Below, in pieces: positions 24,275-35,894 of a stretch of 64,000 bases of DNA; position 1 is the stretch's first letter, and the number at the start of each line of letters is the position of its first letter. Under the pieces are notes generated by a model. That model saw only the letters and a list, made by a program, of their open reading frames with translations. It was not told where the DNA came from and made no database searches. The position numbers and the translations under genes are program-made. The stretch covers positions 19,268,039 through 19,332,038 of the forward strand of contig NC_088317.1 in assembly GCF_910592395.1 (NCBI RefSeq), given 5' to 3'. The stretch comes from Lineus longissimus. Its lineage: Eukaryota; Nemertea; Pilidiophora; Heteronemertea; Lineidae.

Positions 24275-26389
24275 TATGCCAAGATGAAATTGTTGTCATG
24301 AGAGGTCCACAAGAGTGTTTAAACGTGAGGGAGGTATGTCTTGGTGAACGTACACTGGTCAAAGTGGATGAGGGCATGAGCTTCTCCCTGAGCTTGTTGC
24401 CTCTTCTTTGTCACAGTCTTTCCCATTCTTGCGAATTCCTCATCCACCAACCAACTACTAAAGTGCCATCAACCACTGTGTTCTTTTGAGCAATTGTTTC
24501 AATTCTCTCTATCAAAATGACAGACATTGAAAACAATGACTTAGGAAAAATCATGATCAACTTTTGCCCAAAGCAAAATCAACCGTGACATCAATAGCAT
24601 TTTTTTTCAAGCAACTTGCCATGGTGATATATTTACCCAACAGAATGTGCAATGCTTAGTTTGATCATTAAATGAAATCGCATGCCGTTTCCATGGCATA
24701 TAAATATTTGACATCAGGCAATAAACTTCTAGTCTGGAGAGGTTTTTTGACAAACGGTTGGTTTTAGTTTGTGTTGGAGTCATGCATGCCTGTCGCATGC
24801 TCTACATTAGCATTTTCTATCATGCAGTCAAGTGAGTGGTCAACATTAAACAGTTAGAAGGATAAGTGACTAGAGAAAATCAACAAACTGAAACTTCCAA
24901 CTAAACGGCTCCTGCCATCAAATATTGCTGTGATTAATAATGAAGAGCACAGTTTGATGAGCTAAGAACAGATGCTTCCTCAGGAAGCTCAATACAAGCA
25001 CACTGAATATCAAGTTGAAGGAACCTACCTTCCCTCTTACTTGGAGGGAGCAAGTGACTGAGATATATAGGACCGTGCTGGTTAAGATGAACTCATATCT
25101 AGTGATTTGTGTCTTTCCAACCCATCTACGTATTGCTGGCCACTCCACATAGTGTGGTGCCTGTACCAAGGGACATGTAGCTGCTGGGGAGAAGGATTGT
25201 TATGACTCACAGTCCTGTGGTTGTGCGTTTAAACCCTGGACTAGTGGTTGCTTTTCCTCCTAAACAGTTCTTTGATAGTTGGGGTATTTAAAGGTGATTC
25301 CTATCTCAACTTGTGTGATATGAGGCATGCTGGTCCAAGTGATGTGGCACTCATACACCAATCTGCCTATGTGGGTAGTATCTGGCTTGAACCAGTGGTC
25401 AGCATGTTCTTTGCTTCAGATATCGTAAGGGTTGGTGTTCACTGAACACACAACCTGGAAAGTATAATATGTGACATTTGACTGGCCTTTACATTGTCAT
25501 GCAAAACCTCCACCAGACTCCAACCACAATCCACCAACCACTTCTTCTCTTTGCCAATATTTCCTTCAGGGTACAGAAGATTAAATATCTTGAAAGATCT
25601 TGGAGCTGTCAGGTTTTGTCGTGTATGGCTGTGGTTCACTTGTGAATGGTACTTAGGCTGGGTTCGAGGAGAGGTATCCGTTTAGCCAGAGGTTTAGCTA
25701 AGACATTCTTTCTTAGAAAAATATGTCTCTTGGCAGGAGGTTTGAGTTTATAGTCAAAATCACTTAGAGATGTTTCAAGGTGAAACGTATGAATTTGTGT
25801 CATGAGTTAGGCAGGATTCAGACGGTGCGTTATTTTGGAATGGAAATAGGTTCTGGGAAACGTTCTTTTCTCAGAAAGGGCAAAGGCAATTTTTTGCCTG
25901 TAACTCCGTATTTTGCATCAGTATCATTTCTCCACAAAGGTTCTAACGATCCCAGAAGTGGTTAATCACTGCGCATGTCTTAACTACTAAATGTCCAGCG
26001 ACCTTCACAGACTGTCCCCATCGATCTTAATTACATGGATAATTAATGTAGTGCTCGCCAATCAGAGGAGTGGTCTAATGATGATGAGGCTCTGCTGCCT
26101 GATCAGGTTAGGTGATTGTTCAGTGTGTCCAAGTGACCATCATGTAGGCCAGCCTTTTATATACCTTGGTGCTCGAATCCGCTGATATTGTATGTGCAGA
26201 AAGAAGAAAAAAAGAAAAAGGGTAATTTCTCAGATCCGCCGAAGTCCAAATGACTGAAAATTTAAAAATTTTTTTTTTTTTTTTCAATTTCTCGGATCCG
26301 CCGATGTTCAAATGACTGAAAATGAAATGAACCAAAAAGTATATTGTGCAGACTGTGTAAATTACTCGAATGGCATCTACTGTAGCACA
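24275..26389. other. Intron sequence between two foldback elements
   Basis: Mostly unique. At 26173-26330 a short motif around TCTC(A/G)GATCCGCCGA and CAAATGACTGAAAAT occurs twice (26226 and 26288), separated by a poly-T run, just before the next foldback element. No gene recognised. Confidence 0.5.
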
Positions 26390-26710
26390 GAATTGAGGGT
26401 GTCATCCCATTTCGCCTACACCCATTTTGCCTAAACCCATTTTGCCTACTTCCCATTTCGCCTACTTCACAATTTGCCTACTTTCCATTTCGCCTACTAT
26501 GTGATATTAAGGCATATTTCTTGGGCATTTTTGGACATTTTAGGTCCTGTATATGGGTATGGGGCAGGCGTATACCTACTACAGGGTGAGCCAAAAAAGT
26601 GTCCCTTCCTTTTTGCTGGGCCCAGGTCTCTACCGCATCAAGAATGGGGACAATGAAGGTGATAGCAACAGAGTGTACGGGGTGCTCAGAAGCGTGCTCC
26701 CTATTGTAAA

Positions 26711-26889
26711 AGGTTAAAGCCAGGCAATAACAAGTTACTTATTAATAATAAGTAACTTGTAATAAGTAAATGGCTGTATTGTTTATCTAAAGAGAGCACA
26801 AGTATGCAAAGAATAATGCTTTAGAAATCTCATTTATCATCACCTTAACTGCTATAATTTTAAACTACTTCTATTGGACCCCACCTTTT
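26711..26889 (+). repeat. 179-bp direct repeat, left copy, with 14-bp perfect hairpin
   Basis: It is nearly identical to 27163-27341, with an offset of 452 bp. Each copy contains a perfect inverted repeat with 14-bp arms (ACAAGTTACTTATT / complement) and a 3-base loop, here at 26730-26760. Both copies lie inside the 26398-27590 foldback element. Confidence 0.85.
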
Positions 26890-26894
26890 AATTT

Positions 26895-27162
26895 TGGGAC
26901 GACGACGACGACAACTACGACGACGACGACGACAGTTTTTGGTGATGTTGGTTCATTTTGAGCAAAAAAAAAAGTGAAAAAAATGTTTGTACTTAAAAAA
27001 TTTTCATCACTCAGTGAGTTGAAAATTTTTCAAAAATTTCAAAATCAAAAATATTTTGGGACTGCAGTTTTTGGTGATGTTGGTTCATTTTGAGGTGAAA
27101 ACGATGACGACAACAACGACGACGATGGCAGTTTTTGGTGATGTTGGTTCATTTTGAGCAAG
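26895..27162 (-). repeat. (CGA)n tracts and TCTGCTCAAAATGA-type repeat, minus strand
   Basis: (CGA)n microsatellites lie at about 26898-26932 and 27100-27126, flanking copies of GATGTTGGTTCATTTTGAG (three times, at 26945, 27077 and 27141). This is the reverse complement of the dispersed module. The 452-bp offset between the two 179-bp repeats includes this stretch, so the pair may have arisen by a segmental tandem duplication. Confidence 0.65.
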
Positions 27163-27341
27163 AGGTTATAGCCAGGCAATAACAAGTTACTTATTAATAA
27201 TAAGTAACTTGTAATAAGTAAATGGCTGTATTGTTTATCTAAAGAGAGCACAAGTATGCAAAGAATAATGCTTTAGAAATCTCATTTATCTTCACCTTAA
27301 CTGCTATAATTTGAAACTACTTCTATCAGACCCCACCTTTT
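27163..27341 (+). repeat. 179-bp direct repeat, right copy, with 14-bp perfect hairpin
   Basis: Right partner of the 26711-26889 copy, differing at only a few positions. The palindrome is at 27182-27212. High identity indicates a recent duplication within the foldback element. Confidence 0.85.
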
Positions 27342-27598
27342 CTTAGCAGACACCCACTTAAAATATTTACACATTATCCACCAAGTTTTATAGTACCACT
27401 ATCTGGTAAAACCATACTACAGCAGGTAAAATGGGAAGTAGGCAAAATGGGAATAGGCGAAATGGGAAGTAGGCAAAATGGGAAGTAGGCAAAATGGGTT
27501 TAGGCGAAATGAGAAGTAGGCGAAATGGGTTGTAGGCGAAATGACCCCATTTTGTAGGCGAAATGGGAGTAGGCGAAATGGGCCGTACCCGAATTGAG

Positions 27599-29451
27599 TT
27601 ATGACAGTGACTTGCATGGAATAACTAAGATAATTTTGTGATGATGTCTCGAACATTACTTTTTTCCATGCAGTTGATCGAGGTTGGATTATAGATGCTT
27701 TCTATCTTGATCCCTTGGGTCTTGGGTCTTGGCAGCAATTTTCATGCAGTTGATAGAATTTCTTGATGTAATTTCCAGGATTTTTTGTAGTAATTGACAC
27801 ATTTGTGGGCAATTCTGCAGATTTATGTGCATCCGGGTTCCCCGGGGATGCAGTTTCTGCTTTGTAGGGCAGCTTCCACTTATGTTTGTTCCCCTATCTT
27901 GCATGTGAACAGTACTCTCTCATAGGAAGACTGTCTTATTTCCTCTACGGAACACGGTTATTTGAGAGAGTTTTCAGAAAATGTATTGACTGTGCCCTCC
28001 GAACTTCAGTTAATCATTACGTAGAAAGTGCTATCAAGAGCTTTCCAACACTTGGTCATTTCAATAGGTTTGACAGTTACCGAATTTTGAGATTCTTCAG
28101 GTTCCAGCAAATAAGTACTTTTGAAGACAAATTTATGGAGCTAGACCATTCTAATAGAGCTTCTTCTGTGAAATTCTACTTGGTTGTGCCAAAGTCCTTT
28201 TCTGTCCATCTAGTCACTTCAATTTCAACCATCTTTGCTCTGGACATCGAGGTGGTAACACGAGTCCCTGCCATATTAGTTTCTCATTGTTGAGACTTGG
28301 CCAATCTCCATGTTGTGGATCACATGCGGATTAGTGAAATATTCAACATCTCAGCAAGACGATTATTATCAATTCATTATCCTAGGGGAATGATAGGTCA
28401 TATGGAGTGGGTTGTCACATTGCACTTTGAGAAGGGGCGAGAATTGACGGATAGCGACCCAGCTATGGATGGGTGACTTATCCACAGCAGGACTGCACAC
28501 ACTGCTTGAAATGCTGGAGGGAAGAGGGCCAGTGTACTTGCTGGAGCCAGTGGTCTTCTAATGGTAAAAGAAGATCAAGAACTAGAGATCGGTGAGTGCA
28601 GGAGATGACATCTGTAACCAGTGGCACAACATGTGATACCCCTATCATCCAAGACAGCACATAATGATCCACAAGTGGCTACAAATATCCAACAGTTCAT
28701 TACACATCTGATAGAAGTGTGGGCTTGTGGCTGATTCCATGATCACTCAGCTGAAAGTTGTCTGCGATGTGAAACGTGATATGGCGGAGCTGATATTTTA
28801 GTTGTGGAAAAGAAGCGTTGAGTCGGAGCTGAGAAATTATAGGTTTTAGCATGTGACCCTGTCTGGCGTTGTTGCTATCTGCTTGGAGTTTGTTCCAGGT
28901 AGGACTTTGATCATATTACTCTTAAAGTTATGATTCAATGACCGTTTATTTTGATTACATTTTGTCATACATTTGGTCTTCTAATGCTTGTTGGATTCAT
29001 TCACATTGTATGATTTCTATCAGCACATTCCTTGTAGACACTTAACATGGAATCAAACGTGACGATTGCTTCAAAGACGTCTTAATTACTTGGGAAGTGA
29101 GAACTTGTTGATTTAACGAGCTTCTCAAAATACATTGAGCAAACTAATAGACAATGCCAAGATCTATCACCGATGACGATGGGGGTTGCCAGGCAACAGA
29201 ACATCTTGCAGCCACTGAACATAAGAAATTAACAAATCGTATTTGGTAGAGAAGGAGATTTTTCAACTCAAGGAAAAAATGCAATTTCCTTTTATGTCCT
29301 CTGTTGATCACTGTTTAGATTATGCCTGGTTGCTCGGCAACACAGTCGCCTAATCGCCACAAGAAGTATGCAGGAATTGTTAAACGTTCAGATGATGTGA
29401 TTGTTCTTTGATCCTCTCGCGAAGGATGGGGATCACCTTTCACCTCGGTTG
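27599..29451. other. Intron sequence; X-box-like sites near the end
   Basis: An open frame of 135 codons at 27886-28293 (+) has no recognisable domain and A/T-rich composition. I do not call it a gene. A perfect RFX X-box-like palindrome GTTGCCAGGCAAC lies at 29185-29197, with a weaker GTTGCTCGGCAAC at 29329-29341. Confidence 0.45.
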
Positions 29452-29884
29452 CAATAATCATGTGTCTGATGGGCATCATCATCAGTCAGTGTCGCTTGCA
29501 GTGGGCAATAATCATGTGTCTGATGGGCATCATCATCAGTCAGTGTCGCTTGCAGTGGGCAATAATCATGTGTCTGATGGGCATCATCATCAGTCAGTGT
29601 CGCTTGCAGTGGGCAATAATCATGTGTCTGATGGGCATCATCATCAGTCAGTGTCGCTTGCAGTGGGCAATAATCATGTGTCTGATGGGCATCATCATCA
29701 GTCAGTGTCGCTTGCAGTGGTCAATAATCATGTGTCTGATGGGCATCATCATCAGTCAGTGTCGCTTGCAGTGGGCAATAATCATGTGTCTGATGGGCAT
29801 CATCATCAGTCAGTGTCGCTTGCAGTGGGCAATAATCATGTGTCTGATGGGCATCATCATCAGTCAGTGTCGCTTGCAGTGGGC
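29452..29884 (+). repeat. 54-bp minisatellite, 8 nearly perfect copies
   Basis: Eight copies of CAATAATCATGTGTCTGATG... at an exact 54-bp period, almost invariant (one G to T change near 29720). As 54 is a multiple of three, frames stay open with an 18-residue period. One reads NNHVSDGHHHQSVSLAVG repeated eight times (29408-29887). There is no signal peptide, splice context or family match, so the array is best treated as a non-coding recent expansion. Confidence 0.93.
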
Positions 29885-30659
29885 TGAACTGGTTTCACCC
29901 CAGGACTGCATCCAACCAATTACGTATCATACTATCAGGTCTGTGTGACCTTGAAGCTTGAAGGCCATTGGTTCCCTGTCATATCCAGTGATGGATGGCT
30001 TCTGTGGCTTATCTAATGCCTGAATAGCTGCATTAGGTGAATGAATGTCAATCTCAATGGGTTAATATCGTGTGTTAAAGAGTCCTGTGTGTTTGTGATC
30101 TTTGAGGGCTCTAATGAATGCAGTTGAATCTTCTATCATTCTCAATTGAATTGTGAATGAAAGTGAAAAAGAGAAGGGCCAAACTTGTTCTGTTATTGAG
30201 TGTAATTGGAATGTGAAATCATTATCCGACTTGGATGATGCATGTGATTCAAACTTAATTCATCAAGATAAGGGCAAGATTCCTCCATTGCCTAGCAATG
30301 ATTTATGATGATGCAGTAATCAAAGTTATCCATGCAGAGAGACAAGATATCTTATTTTTCACTCGTTTTTTGGGAGTCATTTCGATAACACAGATATGTT
30401 ATGATTGAAGACTTCCCCCCCCCTCCCCTACTTTCACAAACTAGTCAGTTTTTGTGTTTGTTTTAAAACAATTTTGAATAAAAGCCACCACTACTCTTTC
30501 TCATTCCTCTCAGTTTGTCATCTTCATTGAAAATTGTTCAAGAAATAAGGGGTTTATACTCATTTTTTCATTGCTTTGCAATACAATCTGAGAAACGAAT
30601 AATAATTGCAGACTTTGACATTCCCTGAAATTGTCTGCTTGACTGATGCAAATACAGTG
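29885..30659. other. Intron sequence, no feature recognised
   Basis: Unique A/T-rich sequence with a C-tract at about 30414-30427. No coding signal. Confidence 0.5.
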
Positions 30660-30997
30660 GAACCCCGTTCTGCTCAAAATGAACCAACATCATCAGACCC
30701 AAAACTTTTCTAACAAAATTTTGACTCTAACCCTTACCCTAACCCTAAAAAAAGTTTTAAGTACAAAAAATTTTTAATGTTTTTTTTGTTTTCTGCTCCA
30801 AATGACCCAAAATCATCAGTCCCAAACTTTTTGGACTTGGAAAAATTTTCAAAATTTTGAACTGACCGAAAGTTGAAAACATTTCTAAGTCCAAAATATT
30901 ATTTCACTGGTTTTTTTTTCTGCTCAAAATGAACCAACATCATCAGTCCCAAAACTTTTTTGACTTTGAAAAATTTTTTTTTTTCTGCTTACCCTTA
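30660..30997 (+). repeat. TCTGCTCAAAATGA-type repeat, three modules, interrupted by a transposon
   Basis: TCTGCTC(A/C)AAATGA modules at about 30668, 30794 and 30929, with a telomere-like CCCTTACCCTAACCCTAA string at 30729-30747. The third module is interrupted after CTGCTTACCCTTA by the element at 30998-31730 and resumes at 31731 as TTACCCTATTAACCCTGA. The rejoined order matches uninterrupted family copies such as 35347-35372. Confidence 0.75.
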
Positions 30998-31730
30998 AGC
31001 TCTGTACACACTGACAACATTTTGGGAAACATGTTGGCCAACATGTTGTCCAGGTGCGATGTTATCGAAAATTTGGCCCTGTATACACATGACAACATTC
31101 GACAACATGTTGGGCAACTTGTTGTCGAATGTTTCCGAGAAATAAGGATTTTTGAGGGAATATTTTGGAGGGAAATTCATAAACAATGGAACATTCCAAG
31201 AGAAGAAGATGTATTGTCGGTGGCTCTGCCATAATTTTACGTATCCTGATTGAAAGACGGCGAAGAAGACGTAAAGATGAGAAAAGAGTGTGGACATAGA
31301 CCATGGATTTATATGAGACACCAGCATGGGGCAAATTTTGTAGCTATTTCTAGAATAGCAGCTTTTCCCTGGATGTTACATCCCATAAACAGGCACAACT
31401 TTCCCATACTGCAATAAGTTGTTCAACTTCACTCAGTAACCATTCCTTGCTTGAGGCTGCCATTTTGACTACATCACATGGCTTAATGTAGATCATGTGA
31501 TTTGTGGCCTATTTCTGATTGGACAAAACTCGACAACATCATTAGCATCTCGGCAACAAAATTGATTTTGTATTATTTCGACAACATTTGAGCAACATTT
31601 GGCCAACATGTTACCGAATGTTTCCGAATGTTTCCGAACTGTACACACTGCCAACATTTTCGATAACATCCCACCTGGACAACATGTTGGCCAACATGTT
31701 TCCCAAAATGTTGTCAGTGTGTACAGAGCT
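30998..31730 (+). mobile_element. PIF/Harbinger deletion derivative with 75-bp terminal inverted repeats
   Basis: The first 75 bp (AGCTCTGTACACACTGACAA...) and the complement of the last 75 bp differ at one base. TTA flanks both ends (30995-30997 and 31731-31733), which is the 3-bp T-W-A duplication expected of PIF/Harbinger elements. Inside, further subterminal copies of the ACAACATGTTG / GAATGTTTCCGA motifs occur. A + strand remnant of a Harbinger transposase N-terminus is present (31186-31414), while the DDE domain is missing. The element is therefore a non-autonomous internal-deletion copy of 733 bp. It sits inside an older dispersed repeat, and its arms are still nearly identical, so the insertion is fairly recent. 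Confidence 0.88.
31186..31414 (+). pseudogene. Harbinger transposase N-terminal remnant, frameshifted
   Basis: An ATG at 31186 opens a frame that includes AIILRILIERRRRRRKDEKR and stops at 31297-31299. In the +1 frame from 31295 the sequence continues RPWIYMRHQHGANFV and closes at 31415-31417. Arginine-rich tracts followed by [VF]W-x-RPW-[IL]...R...GA are the usual N-terminal signature of animal Harbinger transposases. The change of frame at the W/RPW junction and the lack of any DDE domain show that it is non-functional. The parental element would have encoded a protein of roughly 350-400 residues. Confidence 0.75.
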
Positions 31731-31733
31731 TTA

Positions 31734-34700
31734 CCCTATTAACCCTGAGAACATTTTTTTTTTTTTTACTTATGAATAAGTTCAACAATTTTGGCCGGAA
31801 AACCAGATCATGCACTTTCTCCCAGGATTTTCCACTTCACTTACGCGACCATTCTACCTCGGTCCCATGAGTGGTCGTGTTACCGGTGTTCCACTATAGT
31901 TGCTAATCTCCATTCGCCAAGTATTACAAGTTGTGACAGTTTGTACCTCACTTGCACCATGCCAAAGTGACAACCAATTGAAACTGATCTTGCCGTGATA
32001 CTTCATGCTCGGTAATCAAGGCTTGGTTGCTTTCTTCTTGGTGACGGTTTGACAATTGCTATACCAGCTGTAATTGACAAGTCCCTTTGACGTTGTGCTT
32101 GGTGAAACGCCCCTCTTTGGATCCATTGATTCGCTTTGATATGAATGTTAAAAAGGGTAGAAAGGGTTCAAAAAAACTTTGCATAGGTAAGAAGTGGTCC
32201 CTGATCTAACGAGCTCAGTCACATTGGTCATAATGTCTGACACAGCTTCCACTGGCAACATGGAGCCAGGCTAGTCTCATCACCTTTAGAGCCTCATATT
32301 TCATCAACACCGCCTCATTCTAATGCAATCTTCACATGTACCTGACTGATTTCAATGTTAGATGTGTGAGCTGCGTTAGTGCATTGGTTGAATACTAATT
32401 CGAAGTAGAATAAACTGATCACGTTCATTTCATTTACTTTCAGCATTTGTCAGACATGTTCAAGTTGATTTACTGGTTACTTTTTGAAATATCTGTTTTG
32501 CCTGAGATGTGGAAGTACTCTGGTTGTTATTCCGTTTATGTTTTATCAAATATTTAAATGTAATCAGGCAGAAAATTGGCAATTTGGAAAAAAAACTCAA
32601 AATGCAATCTTTATGTTTTGGATGATTAACCCATCTGGAAAGCTTTTGGTGAAGTTATCTCTGTTGAATGCATCGCGTGGAAGAACAATTAAAAAAGATA
32701 TGTCCAGTCTCCCTTCTTTTGAAGACACGCCTTGAGGTGATGCGGACATCGAAAACCAGACAAGCTGCTTTCTAGACTACCAATATGCACAATGTGCCCC
32801 GGATCAAGCATATCTTTCATCTTCAGATCAAATGTAAGAGAAAAAGCGGATTGTCCATCGTAATTTAGACCAGGGCTGACCACATGCTTATTGATCTGAG
32901 CAAGTGGGAAGATGGCATATGGCTGGATTGGTTCACCATTGAAATGGTACCATCATATGCTAGGTGAATCCGGCTGTGTTTATCAAGCATTCGGCAATGT
33001 ATGATTGGCCCTTGGGTCAAAACTGCATAAGGATACGCGGTATTTCTTTGGAGAAAATAACATATGCGGAGGTTTGTTTGTGGAGTAGGTGTATCTCTTC
33101 AGAGATGGGGAACCCTTGCATGAAGAATTGGGCTGTTGGCACTGATGATCTGCATGAGTTCCTTCTCTTTCTACTTACAAACTTTTGATGAGGTACTTTG
33201 TGCAGTTATGCTACTCTGACACGGTATCTAAGGCTAAGTATTGAGTAGAAATAACAACTGAAATACAGCTTAAGCTGACTTCTTTGTGAGTTTCAGTTCT
33301 ACTTTCGGTCCCGTTTGATACCATGCCACGCATGTCTCCTTCACCCGACCTGGTTGATGTCCAGACTGAGATTGTTAATTCAATTATTTATTGTTGTTTA
33401 ATGCAGGTCTGTGCAGCCAGCCTGTCTGGTCGTGATCATAATGTAGTGATTTCATTACAGACAGCATGACGGCTTGTGCTGAACCTGTCATATTCTGCCA
33501 TAGTGGTAGGAAAGGAGGCCATTAATGTTTCAGTGAGGTGTGGTGTTGGTTCTCAGTTTAGCTCATGATTGCACAAGTCAATATCTCAAAAACCTCATCG
33601 ACCAAACACTCACAAATTAAAAAAAAATTTCAGACATCTTACTTTGCGAAATGAAGTATATTTGGAAGCAATGGCAAATTGAAGTTTGGGAATTTTAATA
33701 GGCAAACTGTGGGATTTCATGGGTAGTTCAAGGAAGAAATGCTGCACGTGTGACTTCACCAGCGGGAATAGGATGATATGTCTGAGTAGCTTGGCTTTGT
33801 GTCAAGGAGTCTACATGGCGAGATGAGTGATGACGGGAGTAGTTAACACTTCTTAGAAATCATCCATGTCTGTGTTGAAAGGGTCCACTTGCGTCTATTT
33901 TTCGGCTACAACTTTAGTAAGGCCTTACTAATCTGTATCCTCTTGGCTTTATTCCATTGCTGTACAGCAAGCGTGGGGACTGGTGCTTTGCAGTTCTCAC
34001 TGAGTCGCTCCAGAAGCAAAGCACATACAGTAGTATTCAGTCTGAGCTGTTGCAGCTTTCTAAGTTGCTGAAAAAAATTAATATGAAAAATGCGAAACCT
34101 TTGATGATGGCCATTTTGTGTGATATATTGATGATAGCTACTGCCATACATCATCAGCGAGGCTGCAGTAAAAATATTACACCTGCAAAGATCACTACGT
34201 TGAATAATTGATACAAATAGCAGCCGATTATGACATTATTTCTGCGGCAGAAAACGGAGGTGTGAGTGAGTCTGGCGCGGATAATTGCGATATTGATCAA
34301 ACTATGACTGGATGACATCCAATGGATGGTGTGAATTGACCTTTTGACCTCCAATGATGTTACTCTTAGATTAGTACACAAGATGGACGCTGTTCATGTT
34401 ATGGTGTTGCTGGAGCTAAAAAATAACTGGCGAATGAGTTCCACAATTTTGACACATATTTTCATCACTATTTGATAAAAGTGATTCTTAAAAACATGTA
34501 ACATGTCATGACCGTCAGACGCAGATTTCATAATCATATTTTTTGTCAAAGGTAGTCAATTTCTTACATAATGATATCAATATGAGTAACAAAGCATTGC
34601 CAAGGGAACAATAGGCAGTCTTTTCTGCCAATAATGCTGTAACTATGATAACCCCGTCCAAGAATAGAGCTGTCTGGGTTGGCTGCATAGGTGTCCTGCT

Positions 34701-35244
34701 TCTTCTGTGAGCCGGCATGGCCAGCGTTGGTTAGTAGGCAGTCTTAGATATCCATTCTCCGGTCAAGCAAATCAAAAGAAAAAAGGATTGGATATCTGAC
34801 CCACAATAAATGTGTCTCTTATCGTGGGACGCAAGCAAGGAATGGACATAACTCATCATTCTCTGGCAATGTCTTGACCACTGAAGAATGGCTTCAATAA
34901 AAAAAATATAGACAAGAGCAATGAATAATCTGTGTCTTTTTGCAATGGCCGCAACAGTTGCACTCTCTCTTGAAGCAAATTGAACATTATGTCTGGGGGC
35001 GCAAATAAATCTTGTCGGGACAATTTGATTGCGCTCTGTTGGGAGAACCGGTAAAGTGATCATGACCACTTATATGACCACTGGTTACTTTTGTGCAGAA
35101 GGACCATGCGTGGAGACTGATGAGTCACTTTGATAGGCTGCACGTGTGGTGGTAGACTGTACTCTAATGTGATAAGTGTAGCTTCTTTCATACTGATGTT
35201 GTCCTGCAGATGAGAAGATCAACACTTTGTTCAGTCCAATAAGT
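31734..35244. other. Intron sequence, no gene recognised
   Basis: The first 60 bp are the resumed right part of the interrupted dispersed repeat. The rest is unique intronic DNA. Short open frames on both strands at 33889-34381 have no recognisable domain. Confidence 0.5.
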
Positions 35245-35430
35245 CCAACAAATTTTTTTACTGTTTTTTTGCTTTCTGCTCAAAATGAACCAAAATCATC
35301 AGTCCCGAAACTTTTTTTACTTTCAAAATTTGTCAAAATTTTGACTTTTTTCTGCTAACCCTTACCCCAACCCTGAAAAATTGTTCTAAGTCCAAAAAAT
35401 TTGGATCATTTCTAAGAAGTTCAGAAAATA
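35245..35430 (+). repeat. TCTGCTCAAAATGA-type dispersed repeat
   Basis: Contains TTTCTGCTCAAAATGAACC, CATCAGTCCCGAAACTTTTT and TTTCTGCTAACCCTTACCCC in the same order as the copy at 30660-30997. It provides the uninterrupted version of the site into which the Harbinger derivative inserted. Confidence 0.7.
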
Positions 35431-35894
35431 TGTGAACTTTAATATCGTAAGGATTTGATAAAAGTGCCAGTTGCATTTGAGAGCTTTCCCATGAACATTC
35501 TGGCAATCATTGACTTTCACTACACTTTCTGGTTTCCTCATAGTTTGAATGTTATGCTTCATTCATTTTTCGACGTCATATGTCAAGTTTAATCTCACAA
35601 TAACAAGCAAATCATTCAATCATTTTCTCCATCAGTTTTGACAAGGTTCAACATTCCCTATATGGTTTTGCAACCCCATCCATTTTCACCTCAACACTTG
35701 GCTTCACTCCAAACCCAAGATTAAGACTAAGTCAGCGCAATGAGTCTCAAGAGTCTGATTATTAAATCTCTCTCATCCATCATATCGAGAAAACAAGGGA
35801 CTTTGATTAGTCTTGGAGGGTTTCATGATGTGTTCAAGGCCGTCGTGGTGTTGTATTTTGAACTTATTTGAAAACAGCCAGGTGAATACATCAA

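Larger units (their letters stand above)
26398..27590. mobile_element. Foldback (TU-like) transposon with CCCATTTCGCCTAC-array inverted repeats
   Basis: The left arm (26398-26497) is a run of about six CCCATTT(C/T)GCCTA(C/A) motifs spaced 14-16 bp. The right arm (27429-27590) carries about ten copies of the complement GTAGGCGAAATGGG. The outer octamer GAATTGAG is present at 26390-26397 and again at 27591-27598, a perfect 8-bp target-site duplication. The interior (about 0.9 kb) holds two 179-bp direct repeats, (CGA)n microsatellite tracts and a minus-strand copy of the TCTGCTCAAAATGA repeat, but no transposase-like ORF. The 8-bp duplication is compatible with mobilisation by a hAT-type or TU-type machinery in trans. 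That part is inference. Confidence 0.88.

Noticed and set aside
26578-26610. CAGGGTGAGCCAAAAAAGT as the end of a Tc1/mariner element
   Set aside because: It resembles mariner ends, but no inverted partner or TA duplication was found in the vicinity.
27886-28293. 135-codon open frame as a nested gene
   Set aside because: No domain, A/T-rich composition, no recognisable promoter or splice context. Length is within chance for 64 kb.
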